From: Polaribacter vadi
GTDB lineage: Bacteria; Bacteroidota; Bacteroidia; Flavobacteriales; Flavobacteriaceae
Length of the DNA stretch: 64,000 nucleotides
Assembly (NCBI RefSeq): GCF_018861005.1
Contig: NZ_JAHKQL010000037.1
Coordinates: 62,001 to 126,000 of the forward strand
Direction: 5' to 3'
Shown: in pieces, positions 37,730 through 47,385 of the stretch
Layout of the letters: every line of letters begins with the position of its first letter
How positions within the stretch are numbered: the first letter of the stretch is position 1
Program-made: the position numbers and the translations under genes
The notes under the pieces: model-generated
Seen by the model: only the letters and a program-made list of their open reading frames with translations
Database searches by the model: none
What the model was told of the DNA's origin: nothing

Positions 37730-39145
37730 ATGAAACTTATCATAAAAAATAATCACCTTAAAAAAGGGACAGTTTTAGTAATTATGGCACTTGTACTACA
37801 AAGCTGTTTTTCAGCTAAAGAGTATACAAGACCAGAACTTAGCGAAACAGAAAAATTATATAGAACAGAAAATTTGCCAACAGATAGTACATCTTTGGCA
37901 GATGTTTCTTGGCAAAATTTATTTACAGATCAATATTTGCAAAACTATATTGCAGAGGGTTTACAAAATAATATGGATGTACGTATTGCCATTCAACAAA
38001 TGGTAGCTGCAGAAGCTTATGCAAAACAAGGTAAGGCTGGTTATTTGCCATCCGCAAGCATTGGTGCAAATGCTACACATCAAGAATTATCAGAAAACAG
38101 TCAGTTTGGTTCCTTGTTTAGTGGTGGTTTAGAAACTTACGATGTTACTGCCAATTTATCTTGGGAAGCCGATATTTGGGGTAAAATAAAAAGCAATGTA
38201 AAAGCTACACAAGCTGCATATTTGCAAAATGTTGCAGGTCATCAAGTTGTAAAAACCCAATTGATAGCTAGTATTGCTAATACGTATTACAATTTATTGG
38301 CTTTAGATGCGCAATTAAAAGTAACCCAAGAAACCATTGAAACTCGTAAAAGTGGAGTAACAACAATTAAAGCTTTAAAAGAAGCAGGACAAGTAACTCA
38401 GGTTGCTGTAGACCAAAATATTGCGCAATACAACAGTGCTTTGGCTTTACAAGTAGATATTAAAACGGCTATATTTAAAACAGAAAATACATTGAGTATT
38501 TTATTGGGTAAAACACCTCAAAATTTTAAACGTAGTAATTTAAACAATCAAAAAATAGAGCAAGATATTATTTTGGGTGTACCTTCAACTTTACTTAGAA
38601 ACAGACCCGATGTTATGGCTGCAGAGTTTGGCTTAATTCAGTCTTTTCAGTTAACCAATGTTGCCAATAGTAGCTTTTATCCTTCTTTAACATTAACTGC
38701 TTCAGGTGGTTTACAGAGTTTAGATGTAGATAATTTATTTGATACAAGCTCACTTTTTGCAACCATAATTGGCGGAATTACACAACCTATTTTTAATCAA
38801 AGAAAGTTAAAAACACAAAAAGAAGTAGCGCTTGCCAATCAAGAAACTGCATTGTTAAACTTTAAGAAAACCTTATTAACAGCAGGTAACGAAGTATCTA
38901 ACGCTTTGTTTTCTTATGAAGCAGAGGTAAAGAAGTTTCAGTTTAGAAAAAACGAAGTAGAAGCCTTAAGATCTGCAGAAGCCAATTCTGAGGAATTACT
39001 TAAAAATGGGTATGCCAATTATTTAGATTTATTAACGGCAAGACAAAGTGCTTTAAGTGCAGAGTTAAATGTAATTGATAGCAAATTGCAACAATTAACA
39101 GCTATTGTAGATTTGTATGAAGCTCTTGGTGGTGGCTTAAAATAA
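37730..39145 (+). CDS. TolC/OprM-type outer-membrane efflux lipoprotein
   Basis: Outer-membrane channel of the NodT/OprM family, two OEP repeats. I start it at the ATG at 37730, not the TTG at 37715 inside the pump gene, because this gives a normal lipoprotein signal (VLVIMALVLQSC). Conserved stretches are VSWQNLFTD, LLRNRPDVMAAEFGL and GGITQPIFNQRKL. It completes the tripartite pump, and two hairpins follow the gene. Confidence 0.93.
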   Translation: MKLIIKNNHLKKGTVLVIMALVLQSCFSAKEYTRPELSETEKLYRTENLPTDSTSLADVSWQNLFTDQYLQNYIAEGLQNNMDVRIAIQQMVAAEAYAKQGKAGYLPSASIGANATHQELSENSQFGSLFSGGLETYDVTANLSWEADIWGKIKSNVKATQAAYLQNVAGHQVVKTQLIASIANTYYNLLALDAQLKVTQETIETRKSGVTTIKALKEAGQVTQVAVDQNIAQYNSALALQVDIKTAIFKTENTLSILLGKTPQNFKRSNLNNQKIEQDIILGVPSTLLRNRPDVMAAEFGLIQSFQLTNVANSSFYPSLTLTASGGLQSLDVDNLFDTSSLFATIIGGITQPIFNQRKLKTQKEVALANQETALLNFKKTLLTAGNEVSNALFSYEAEVKKFQFRKNEVEALRSAEANSEELLKNGYANYLDLLTARQSALSAELNVIDSKLQQLTAIVDLYEALGGGLK

Positions 39146-39156
39146 TATCATTATAA

Positions 39157-39184
39157 AATCTGAGTAATTAAGAGCACTCAGATT
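39157..39184 (+). terminator. First hairpin after the efflux operon
   Basis: AATCTGAGT pairs perfectly with ACTCAGATT around a 10-base loop, 12 bases after the operon's last stop. No T run follows directly; it precedes a stronger terminator at 39191. Confidence 0.5.
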
Positions 39185-39190
39185 GATACG

Positions 39191-39228
39191 AAAAAGGTTT
39201 GAATATTTAAATATTCAAACCTTTTTTT
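39191..39228 (+). terminator. Strong terminator of the efflux operon
   Basis: AAAAAGGTTTGAATATTT is followed at once by its exact 18-bp complement, then two more T residues after the TTTTT of the arm. The A and T flanks make it work in both directions. Confidence 0.8.
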
Positions 39229-39408
39229 AATATAGATTTTTAAAGAACAAAGAGTATATTGGGTTAATGTTCTAAGCTATCAAGAAATATTTTTGCCCCT
39301 TTTAATGTAAATTTATTTAATTTCATTTTATAATTTTCCAAGATCAGATAATAATAGTAGTTTAAGATTTTAAAATCTACATTTACAATATAGCAGATCA
39401 ATAATCAT

Positions 39409-40005
39409 ATGAAAAAAATACTTGTACTATTTGCACATCCTAAGTACGAAAAATCAACCGTAAACACAGCTTTAATTGAGTATATTAAAGATAAAGTGAA
39501 TGTTACTATACACGATTTATACGAAAAATATCACGATTTTCATATCGATGTAAAAGCAGAAAAAGAACTGTTACAACAGCATGATATTATCATTTGGCAT
39601 CATCCTTTTTATTGGTATAGTTGTCCGCCTTTATTAAAACAATGGATAGATATGGTATTAGAGTTCAACTGGGCTTATGGACCAAAAGGTAAAGCTTTAG
39701 AGGGTAAAATTTGTTTAAATACCATTACAACTGGTGCATCAAAAGCTATGTATTGTTCTGAAGGTACTAATAGCTTTACAGTAAGACAGTTTTTAAGACC
39801 TTTTGAGCAAACTGCAAATTTGTGCAATATGTCTTATTTTCCACCATTTGCAGTAATGGGTACACATAAATTAACAGAAGATATTTTAGAGCAATCTAAA
39901 ATTAAATACGGAGAAGCAATCGATTTATTACAGAGCAATTTAACGCTAAATGATTTCGAAAATATCTCTTTTTTAAATGATATTCCACAACTTAATACCA
40001 CATAA
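39409..40005 (+). CDS. KefF-like NAD(P)H oxidoreductase (flavodoxin fold)
   Basis: Flavodoxin-like quinone oxidoreductase of 198 aa: KKILVLFAHPKYEKSTVN phosphate-binding start, HHPFYWYSCPPLLKQWID, and TTGASKAMY. Relatives such as KefF activate the KefC potassium efflux channel. The next gene, 3 bases downstream, is a KefC-like antiporter, so the pair probably forms one electrophile-responsive K+ efflux system. Confidence 0.9.
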   Translation: MKKILVLFAHPKYEKSTVNTALIEYIKDKVNVTIHDLYEKYHDFHIDVKAEKELLQQHDIIIWHHPFYWYSCPPLLKQWIDMVLEFNWAYGPKGKALEGKICLNTITTGASKAMYCSEGTNSFTVRQFLRPFEQTANLCNMSYFPPFAVMGTHKLTEDILEQSKIKYGEAIDLLQSNLTLNDFENISFLNDIPQLNTT

Positions 40006-40008
40006 ATT

Positions 40009-41904
40009 ATGACAGGTAGTTTACTTTTTGAAGCCATAATGTTTTTAGCAGGTGCTATATTATGTGTTTCCATAGCTAAAAAACTAGGCTTAAGTTCTGT
40101 AATTGGTTATTTACTAGCAGGAGTTTTAATAGGCCCTTATGTTTTTGGTTTTATTGGTGAAGAGGGTGATGATATTTTACACTTTGCTGAATTTGGTGTA
40201 GTAATGATGCTGTTTTTAATTGGTTTAGAAATAGAGCCTAAAAACTTCTGGAACATGCGTAAAACGATTTTAGGTATGGGTGGCATACAAGTTGGGGGTA
40301 CAATGTTAGTTACTTATATCTTATTTACATTATTAGGTTTTGAGTTTAAAGTGGCTTTAGTTATTGCTATGGCAGTTGCTTTATCTTCTACAGCCATTGC
40401 CATGCAAACCATTAAAGAAAAGGGCTTAATGGATACCACTTTTGGTACATCAGCATTTTCTATTTTATTGTTTCAAGATATAATTGTCATTTTTATGTTG
40501 GGTTTTATCCCATTATTGGCAAATCCAGATCAAGGTGCATCTACAGAATCACATAGCGATTCTGTTAGTTTAATTCAGAATTTACCAATGGGTTTCCAAA
40601 CCTTGGCTATTATTTTATCCGTAGTTATTATAATTGTTGCAGGTAAATTTTTAATTGTACCTATGTTGCGTAAAGTGGCAAAAACAGGCGTGCGTGAAGT
40701 ACTAATTGCAGCCGCTTTTTTAATTGTTTTTGGTATTTCATTTTTAATGGAGTTTGTAGGGATTAGTCCTGCTTTAGGTGCTTTTTTAGGAGGTGTAGTT
40801 TTATCTAATAGTGAGTTTAAACACGAATTAGAAAGTACTTTAGAGCCTTTTAAAAATCTATTATTAGGGCTATTTTTTATGGCAGTTGGTGCGTCCATTA
40901 ACTTTATTGTAATTGCTAAAAACCCCTTAACTATTGGTGGGGTTTTAATTGCCATTATAATTATCAAAGCCCTGGTTTTATTTATTACAGGTAAAGTGTT
41001 TAAATTAAAACTAGATCAAAACCTATTGCTAACCTTTGGTTTGGCACAAATAGGGGAGTTTGCTTTTGTACTACTTTCTTTTGCCTTCGGATTAAATATT
41101 TTAGAGCAAGAACAAATGGATATGCTTTTGGTAATTACGGCTTTATCAATGTCGTTAACACCAATTATTAGTATGATAAATGAACGTCTTATTTTACCAA
41201 AAATAGGTACAAAAGAATCTGTACAAAGACCTATGGATCATATCGCAAAATCACAAAAAATAATTTTAGTAGGCTTTGGTCATTTTGGTAGTACTATTGG
41301 ACGTTTCTTAAGATCTCATGGAGTAGAAGCTACCATTTTAGACCATGATTCTAATCGTGTAGATTTTTTAAGAAAGATGGGGTTTGAAGTATATTATGGA
41401 GATGCTACAAGAGTAGATTTACTAGAATCTGCGGGTATTGCAGAAGCTAAAATTGTTATTTGTGCTACCAATAAAATAGAGGTTTCTAAATCCATTAGTA
41501 ATCTGGTTCTCGAAAAATACCCACACGTAGAGTTAATGATTCGTACTAAAAATAGATACGATGCTTATGAGTTGTTAAACCTGGGGCATACCAATATTTA
41601 TAGGGAATCTTTAGATACTTCTTTATTATTGGCTAGAGATGTTTTGAGTAAAATGGGTTTTAGAAAATATACTTTAAATAGACAAATTCAAAACTTTAAA
41701 AAGTACGATGAAGACAGTTTAAGACGTTTAGCTCAAGAACCCAATAGAGGCGAAAATTATATTTTTAAGGCTAGAGAAGAATTAAAACAACAAGAGGAGT
41801 TTTTAAACGAAGATTTTAAAAGGGGTGTGATCGATTTTGATAATCATTGGGATAGTGAACAGATTAAACAAACCTTAAAAAAATCCAAATCTTATACTTT
41901 GTAA
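40009..41904 (+). CDS. KefB/KefC-like K+ efflux antiporter
   Basis: CPA2-family membrane protein of 631 aa. An N-terminal Na+/H+-exchanger domain of about 12-13 helices runs to about residue 390 (GYLLAGVLIGPYVFGFI, ALSSTAIAMQ), then a cytosolic TrkA-N/RCK domain (IILVGFGHFGSTIGRFLR) and a charged tail. It protects against electrophiles by acidifying the cytoplasm in known relatives. Start ATG lies 3 bases after the KefF-like gene. Confidence 0.93.
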   Translation: MTGSLLFEAIMFLAGAILCVSIAKKLGLSSVIGYLLAGVLIGPYVFGFIGEEGDDILHFAEFGVVMMLFLIGLEIEPKNFWNMRKTILGMGGIQVGGTMLVTYILFTLLGFEFKVALVIAMAVALSSTAIAMQTIKEKGLMDTTFGTSAFSILLFQDIIVIFMLGFIPLLANPDQGASTESHSDSVSLIQNLPMGFQTLAIILSVVIIIVAGKFLIVPMLRKVAKTGVREVLIAAAFLIVFGISFLMEFVGISPALGAFLGGVVLSNSEFKHELESTLEPFKNLLLGLFFMAVGASINFIVIAKNPLTIGGVLIAIIIIKALVLFITGKVFKLKLDQNLLLTFGLAQIGEFAFVLLSFAFGLNILEQEQMDMLLVITALSMSLTPIISMINERLILPKIGTKESVQRPMDHIAKSQKIILVGFGHFGSTIGRFLRSHGVEATILDHDSNRVDFLRKMGFEVYYGDATRVDLLESAGIAEAKIVICATNKIEVSKSISNLVLEKYPHVELMIRTKNRYDAYELLNLGHTNIYRESLDTSLLLARDVLSKMGFRKYTLNRQIQNFKKYDEDSLRRLAQEPNRGENYIFKAREELKQQEEFLNEDFKRGVIDFDNHWDSEQIKQTLKKSKSYTL

Positions 41905-42076
41905 ATGTATAAGAAACGCATCATTACTTTTTTAGTAGAGATAGTGGTTATACCAATTACTTTAAATCAATAGGTGATAAATACGTTTTTTTTGTTTTTA
42001 GTATTAAGTTTTAAAGAAAAGAGAAGTATTGTAGTAAGTATGATTGCCTTTTTACTTGTTTTTTAACACAGTAATT

Positions 42077-43312
42077 TTATTCAATATTTCTAACGGCTCT
42101 AACAAAATTATATACATATTGAACATCCCCTTGTGGACCAAAATTGGCTGGGTAATCATCAGCATCACCAGATTTTGGATCATTACGTTGCGCTCCAGCA
42201 CCATGTACATCCATAAGATTATCATTCATTACTCCTTGTGATTTTCCAAAACAGAAGTAAACTGCATCTGTATATTGATTTGGGCCATCTTTTAATGGTG
42301 AACTTGACCAATAATAACCATATTGTCCTGAATTACCCTCTGTATCTGTAATTGGTGTACAAAAAAACAATGGGTCAATTGCTGGAGAAAAAGAGGTAGA
42401 AGGGCTACGTGTATAATCAATAATACTTTGTAACTCTTTTGCATTAGGCATTCTCCAATCGTTGTAACCTCCCTGTGTAAGGGATTCTGTGTAGTTTAGT
42501 GCGTTTTCCCAATCGTAAGTATTACCATTATCAGTTTGTTGCCACATTAATCCTGTTGCATTATCTGTAATTGTTCCATCTCCATTATCTGTAAAGTTGT
42601 TTTTACCATAATCTTGGTTACCTCTTACCATTCTAAAATACATAGTGTTTGGAGAACCATCAGATGGTTTGTATTTAGGATAGGCTTTTAATCTACCATC
42701 AACAAAATTATAACCAAAAATTGCTTCATCTCCATTCATTATAAGTCCTACATAATGTGTTTTAGACCAAGTCTGTCCATCAATTTCTCTTTCGCCAATA
42801 GATTCATCTCCTATAGGTTGTTCAAAGTATTCTGTATCTATAAACATTTTTACAGAATCATCACCAAAACATTGTCCTGTAAATTGTGCCAATGAATAAA
42901 GTTCCTTTATTGTAGGTATTCTCCAGTCTGTATATCCACCTATATTGATGGTTTCTACTAATACCAAAGCATCATCATAAGAAATTTTATTGCCCATATC
43001 TTGTTGCCACATTAATCCTGTAACATTATCGGTTACTGTTCCATCACCATTTTCAGTGTACGATGGTTGGTTACCATGGTAAGTTGCATCTTGTCCGTAA
43101 AAAGCCTTACCTACAGTTGGTGCTGTTATTATAGCTTCATCATTGTAAAACTCAAAAACATTTGTATCAACAATTGTGTAAGGTTTATCTGGAATTGGTA
43201 ATGTAATCACTTCTTCCTCATCAGATTCGTTATTAATAATGGTGTCATCATTTTTACTGCAACCAAAGATTATGGTATATAATAAAAATAGAGATAAGAA
43301 ATTTATTTTCAT
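42077..43312 (-). CDS. DUF1566 lipoprotein with two tandem domains
   Basis: Surface or periplasmic lipoprotein of 411 aa: lipobox IIFGC near residue 18, an acidic linker, then two DUF1566 (Lcl C-terminal) repeats, each with GDGTxTDNxTGLMWQQ followed by GGYxDWRxPxxKEL. The second repeat continues to YYWSSSPLKD and the end NFVRAVRN. DUF1566 relates to FGE-like and C-type-lectin-like folds and is often found in adhesins. The role is unknown. Confidence 0.88.
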   Translation of the reverse strand: MKINFLSLFLLYTIIFGCSKNDDTIINNESDEEEVITLPIPDKPYTIVDTNVFEFYNDEAIITAPTVGKAFYGQDATYHGNQPSYTENGDGTVTDNVTGLMWQQDMGNKISYDDALVLVETINIGGYTDWRIPTIKELYSLAQFTGQCFGDDSVKMFIDTEYFEQPIGDESIGEREIDGQTWSKTHYVGLIMNGDEAIFGYNFVDGRLKAYPKYKPSDGSPNTMYFRMVRGNQDYGKNNFTDNGDGTITDNATGLMWQQTDNGNTYDWENALNYTESLTQGGYNDWRMPNAKELQSIIDYTRSPSTSFSPAIDPLFFCTPITDTEGNSGQYGYYWSSSPLKDGPNQYTDAVYFCFGKSQGVMNDNLMDVHGAGAQRNDPKSGDADDYPANFGPQGDVQYVYNFVRAVRNIE

Positions 43313-43543
43313 AATTTATGGTTGTTTTTAGTCTTTGACTAAAATAAATAAGATAGGTTTAAATTTGAATAAATTTATTTCTTATAAGTATAAAGGTGAG
43401 AATTACCGCTAACTTTTATATTGTTTTACCTGCTGTTTTTTCAGAGTTGTTGAAGTAATAACTATATTTTTTTTAGATGATTTAATTACTTCTATTAGAT
43501 TTCTATTGTCAACCTTTTTCCTCTATTTTAATAATCAGTTTTA

Positions 43544-43963
43544 TTAAACTTTTTCTAATTCAGATAAAATTAGATGTGTGGTTGGGTCTCCATAGTTAAT
43601 CATTTTGTCAATAAACTGTTGTAAATGTAATTGATTCTTTAGAACTACTCTCATATGGATATTATATGGGCCAGTTATTCGATAGGATTCTTTTATTTCT
43701 GGGAATGTGTTTATGTCTTTCATAAAAATATTTAGTTTGCCAGTAAATAGTTTAAGCATTATAAATACTTCTAAACCATAACCAAGTTTATGGTTATCAA
43801 TATTTAAAGTATAATTTTTTATAACACCTATATCCTGCAATTTTTGTATACGTTCTCTAACAGAAGAAGGCGAAAGGTTAATAATTCTTCCAATTTCTGC
43901 AAAAGATTGTCTAGAATTCTTCATTAGAACTTTAATTATTTCTGTATCGATCTTGTCTACCAT
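43544..43963 (-). CDS. Lrp/AsnC-family regulator
   Basis: A 139-aa regulator: HTH at about 5-55 (IIKVLMKNSRQSFAEIGRIINLSPSSVRERIQKLQDIGVIKNY) and a RAM ligand-binding domain at about 65-135. Such proteins sense amino acids or related small molecules. It is divergent from a TauE-like exporter gene, 130 bases apart, so regulating that exporter is likely. Confidence 0.92.
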   Translation of the reverse strand: MVDKIDTEIIKVLMKNSRQSFAEIGRIINLSPSSVRERIQKLQDIGVIKNYTLNIDNHKLGYGLEVFIMLKLFTGKLNIFMKDINTFPEIKESYRITGPYNIHMRVVLKNQLHLQQFIDKMINYGDPTTHLILSELEKV

Positions 43964-44093
43964 TGAATCAATTGTATATTCATAAAAATACTTCTTTTAT
44001 TTTAATTTATAACTGTTTTACAGTTGAAATGATTTTGAGTAGAAATGTATAAGATTTAATTTTATCATATCATAATAACACCAAGAATTAGAT

Positions 44094-44816
44094 ATGGAAT
44101 TAGATGTTTTATTAATTATTAGTTTAGGTATATTTTTAGGTTTTTTTATTCAAACTATTATTGGTTTTTCTGGAGCTTTAGTTGCATTGCCTATATTGTT
44201 AATTAGCATTGCTTTACCTGAAGCAATATCTTATATTTCGATATTTTATTTTTTATCGAGTATTTATTTGGTTCAAAAAGAATGGACGAATATTAATAAA
44301 AAAGTGATTGTAAAACTCGCACTGACCTCAATAATTGGTCTTGCTGCAGGAATATCAATATTAAGTTTTGGAAATCTTATATTTCTAAAAAAGGTTCTAG
44401 GAATATTTATTATTCTCTATGTGATCTATAGTTATTTTTCTAAAGGGAAAATTAAAAAATCTTCTTTTTTGGAATATGTACTTGGCATTTTTGGAGGTTT
44501 TTTCTCTGGGTTATTTTCAACTGGTGGTCCATTATTTGTAATAGTAGTCAAAAATGCCACTAAGGATATAAAAACATTTCGTGCAACTATGTTTGGTGTT
44601 CTAGGTTTAGTTTCTATAATTCGAGTTCCTTTAATTGCTATTAGCGGAATTTTAAAATTAAACCATTTATATTATGCCCTATTCATTATGCCTTTTTTCT
44701 TGTTATCTATATTTTTAGGAAAAAAAATGTACTCGAAATTAAATGAACAGCTAATTAAAAATTGTGTATTAGTAGCATTATTATTTTCAGGCATTATGTT
44801 AGCTTTTAAATCTTAA
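44094..44816 (+). CDS. TauE/SafE-family sulfite/anion exporter
   Basis: Integral membrane protein of 240 aa with about seven or eight helices and the two family repeats (GFFIQTIIGFSGALVALPILL near 16; GIFGGFFSGLFSTGGPLFVI near 129). Members export sulfite, sulfoacetate or other organic anions. Expression may be controlled by the divergent Lrp/AsnC gene. Its stop overlaps the stop of the small minus-strand frame at 44813. Confidence 0.87.
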   Translation: MELDVLLIISLGIFLGFFIQTIIGFSGALVALPILLISIALPEAISYISIFYFLSSIYLVQKEWTNINKKVIVKLALTSIIGLAAGISILSFGNLIFLKKVLGIFIILYVIYSYFSKGKIKKSSFLEYVLGIFGGFFSGLFSTGGPLFVIVVKNATKDIKTFRATMFGVLGLVSIIRVPLIAISGILKLNHLYYALFIMPFFLLSIFLGKKMYSKLNEQLIKNCVLVALLFSGIMLAFKS

Positions 44817-44944
44817 TTTTTTTCTGATTCTTTAGTTATAACTTTTACTCTTTTTATAATTTCATCAACGCCTTTCATAAAGTCAGGATTTCCTTTTCGT
44901 CCTGCTGCAATTTTAGTGTCTGTTTGTTCTCTTAAGTTTTTCAT
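44813..44944 (-). CDS. Small hypothetical protein, 43 aa
   Basis: An ATG-started frame read on the minus strand: MKNLREQTDTKIAAGRKGNP followed by DFMKGVDEIIKRVKVITKES and EKN. It is soluble, highly charged and predicted helical, with lysine-rich codon use like nearby genes. Its 3' end overlaps the convergent exporter gene by 3 bases. No family is recognised. It may be real but no function can be given. Confidence 0.4.
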   Translation of the reverse strand: MKNLREQTDTKIAAGRKGNPDFMKGVDEIIKRVKVITKESEKN

Positions 44945-45036
44945 AGTTTTCAAATGTAAAAATTAATGAGTCTGCATTATTTGAAATTAAACTTAAAGTT
45001 TATTTTTTATAAAATTATAAGTTGTTTAAAAGTAAA

Positions 45037-45064
45037 CATCCAGCATTGTATACAATGCTGGATG
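45037..45064. terminator. 28-bp perfect palindrome, likely bidirectional terminator
   Basis: CATCCAGCATTGTA is followed directly by its complement. It lies between convergent genes (exporter on plus, aspartyl-protease-like gene on minus). Flanks are A-rich on the left and T-rich (CTTGTTTTG) on the right, fitting termination from both sides. Confidence 0.55.
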
Positions 45065-45166
45065 CTTGTTTTGTTAAACAGTAAAGTTGTAAAGTAACAT
45101 GGTTATTTTTTTATTACAAATTGATTCGTAATATTTTTTGTTTTTTTTTTATAAAGTTTGTTACCA

Positions 45167-46159
45167 TTAGTTAACTATTCCAAACCTATTGTTCTTATAA
45201 TCAATAATTATTTTTTTATTGAAAAAGAAGGCATTTCCCATTATCCCTAAAACATTTTCTTTTTCGAAAAATTGTTTGAACTCTTTTTTTGAATCATATA
45301 CGTTCAAATTTTGAGTTTCTATTTTAGAATCACCAATGAAAATTTCCGAAGTAATTTTATAGCCATGAACATCGTAATATTCTCCCCAGGTAGAAGTGGT
45401 TATTGTATCATTTGCAACATTTATATTACTTAGCAATTTTATATCTTCTTTAGTTACGATTAAGGGAAACAAGCTTGCACCAGTATCAAACATAAAATAT
45501 TTAACATTACCATTTATAGTCACAGGAACTTTTATTCGTCCCTTATCTAATTTTACATCTACAAAAGAAGTTTTTTCTATGTCCTTTGTATTTAACGAAT
45601 CTTTTATTGCAATTCTATGATTTGGAAAATCAATAATTAAATATTTATTCTGAAATAAGTTAGCACCAATTGTTCCTATATGTTTTATGGTTTTTGTTTC
45701 TACCGAATCTTTCGTTAATACAGTTCCATACCTGTCAAAATGTACCAAATGTTGATTTTTAAATAATACAGTGTCTAATTTGAAGTTAATGTTTTTGAAA
45801 CCTCTTACCTTTTTATTTAGTACATTTATTGTATCTAATTTTTTAGCAACATTTTGATATTTGTTTAAATAAGGACGTATAGCATTTCCATATACCATTG
45901 TTTCATTTGCACCTAAGTCAAATTGGCTTTGAAATTTATGAGGTATTCCTTCTATTGAAAAAGGAATAATAATATATGCTTTATCAAAATATCTATCCCC
46001 AATAGAATATCCAGACCATTCAAAATTAATCCACTTATTTTGTTCTTTGTTTTGAGTTTTATAACTCTTCTTTTTATCAGAACAACTCACTATTAATAAC
46101 GCAATAAAAGTGGTTAAAATAATGTGTTTTTTCAAGAATTTTATTGCCCTAATTTTCAT
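45167..46159 (-). CDS. Aspartyl-protease-like lipoprotein, copy 1
   Basis: Lipoprotein of 330 aa (lipobox IVSC, C26) with two retropepsin-like halves: DLG at 81-83 (QFDLGANETMVYG) and DTG at 225-227 (FMFDTGASLFPL), each followed by hydrophobic strand patterns. Clan AA proteases use such Asp pairs. The first site is DLGA, not DTGA, so activity is uncertain. It is nearly a twin of the next gene, with identical stretches through the last 200 residues, so a recent tandem duplication. Confidence 0.75.
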   Translation of the reverse strand: MKIRAIKFLKKHIILTTFIALLIVSCSDKKKSYKTQNKEQNKWINFEWSGYSIGDRYFDKAYIIIPFSIEGIPHKFQSQFDLGANETMVYGNAIRPYLNKYQNVAKKLDTINVLNKKVRGFKNINFKLDTVLFKNQHLVHFDRYGTVLTKDSVETKTIKHIGTIGANLFQNKYLIIDFPNHRIAIKDSLNTKDIEKTSFVDVKLDKGRIKVPVTINGNVKYFMFDTGASLFPLIVTKEDIKLLSNINVANDTITTSTWGEYYDVHGYKITSEIFIGDSKIETQNLNVYDSKKEFKQFFEKENVLGIMGNAFFFNKKIIIDYKNNRFGIVN

Positions 46160-46215
46160 TTTTTATAGTTTACTATTTTACAAATTATTAGTGTTTTTTA
46201 TAAAGTTTGTTAAGG

Positions 46216-47220
46216 TTAGTTAACTATTCCAAACCTATTGTTCTTATAATCAATAATTATTTTTTTATTGAAAAAGAAGGCATTTCCCATTATTCCTAAA
46301 ACATTTTCTTTTTCAAAAAATTGTTTGAACTCTTTTTTTGAATCATATACGTTCAAATTTTTAGTTTCTATTTTATAATCACCGATAAAAACTTCTGAAG
46401 TAATTTTATAGCCGTGTACATCGTAATATTCTCCCCAGGTAGAAATGTTTAATGTGTCATTTGCAACATTTATATTGCTAATCAATTTTACATCCTCCTT
46501 AGTTACGCTTAAAGGAAATAAGCTTGCACCAGTATCAAACATAAAATACTTAACATTACCATTTATAGTCACAGGAACTTTTATTCGTCCCTTATCTAAT
46601 TTTACATCTACAAAAGAAGTTTTTTCTATATCATTTGTATTTAACGAATCTTTTATTGCTATTCTGTGATTTGGAAAATCAATAATTAGATATTTATTCT
46701 GAAATAAGTTAGCACCAATTGTTCCTATATGTTTGATAGTTTTTGTTTCTACTGAATCTTTTGTTAATACAGCTCCATACTTATCAAAATGTACCAAATG
46801 TTGATTTTTAAATAAAACAGTGTCTAATTTAAAGTTAATGTTTTTAAAAGCTCCTACTTTTTTACTTTGTACCCTATTTGTTTTGTTTATTGTGTCTAGT
46901 TTTTTAGCAACATCTAAATACTTTTCTAAATAAGGATGTATAACGTTTCCATATACCATTGTTGAAGGTGCACCTAAATCAAATTGACTTTGAAATTTAT
47001 GAGGTATTCCTTCTATTGAAAAAGGAATAGTAATAAATGCTTTATCAAAATATCTATTGCCAATAGAATCTCCAGACCATTCAAAATTAATCCACTTATT
47101 TTGTTCTTTGTTTTGAGTTTTATAACTCTTTTTTTTATCAGAACAACTTACTATTAATAGTGTAATAAAAGCGGTTAAAACAATGTGTTTCTTCAATAAT
47201 TTTCTTTCTGTGGTTTTCAT
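46216..47220 (-). CDS. Aspartyl-protease-like lipoprotein, copy 2
   Basis: A 334-aa paralogue of copy 1 on the same strand, 56 bases upstream of it. It keeps the lipobox, the DLGAPST and FDTGASLFP sites and the KENVLGIMGNAFFFNKKIIIDY end. The main differences are a 4-residue insertion near residue 115 and scattered substitutions. The 3' flank after the stop is also shared with copy 1, so the duplication unit included non-coding DNA. Confidence 0.75.
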   Translation of the reverse strand: MKTTERKLLKKHIVLTAFITLLIVSCSDKKKSYKTQNKEQNKWINFEWSGDSIGNRYFDKAFITIPFSIEGIPHKFQSQFDLGAPSTMVYGNVIHPYLEKYLDVAKKLDTINKTNRVQSKKVGAFKNINFKLDTVLFKNQHLVHFDKYGAVLTKDSVETKTIKHIGTIGANLFQNKYLIIDFPNHRIAIKDSLNTNDIEKTSFVDVKLDKGRIKVPVTINGNVKYFMFDTGASLFPLSVTKEDVKLISNINVANDTLNISTWGEYYDVHGYKITSEVFIGDYKIETKNLNVYDSKKEFKQFFEKENVLGIMGNAFFFNKKIIIDYKNNRFGIVN

Positions 47221-47308
47221 TTTTTATTAGATTAGCTTTTGCCTTACTAGTAATTTATTACAGTTTAAGCATCAGTTAGTAATTAATGTTAATTTCTATA
47301 TTTACCGC

Positions 47309-47385
47309 ACTTTGTAAATAAACATAGGACTTTAGAATTAGCATAAAAGCCCTATGTTTTTTATACATTTTTGGCAAACATTATT
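47309..47385. repeat. Structured intergenic repeat, copy C
   Basis: The stretch has a perfect 9-bp stem (AAACATAGG at 47320-47328, CCTATGTTT at 47351-47359) with partly pairing flanks. It shares most of its sequence with 49934-50005 (ACTTTGTAAATAAA on the left, CTATGTTTTTTA and TTGGCAAAC/TTGGCAACC on the right). Both copies lie just 3' of a minus-strand gene. Confidence 0.6.

Noticed and set aside
41905-42066. Two short frames (22 and 30 codons) that could be a frameshifted small membrane protein
   Set aside because: Both are hydrophobic but too short, with no recognisable family. The A/T-rich spacer can produce such frames by chance.
42044-42241. 65-codon plus-strand frame
   Set aside because: Antisense to the DUF1566 repeat of the lipoprotein gene.
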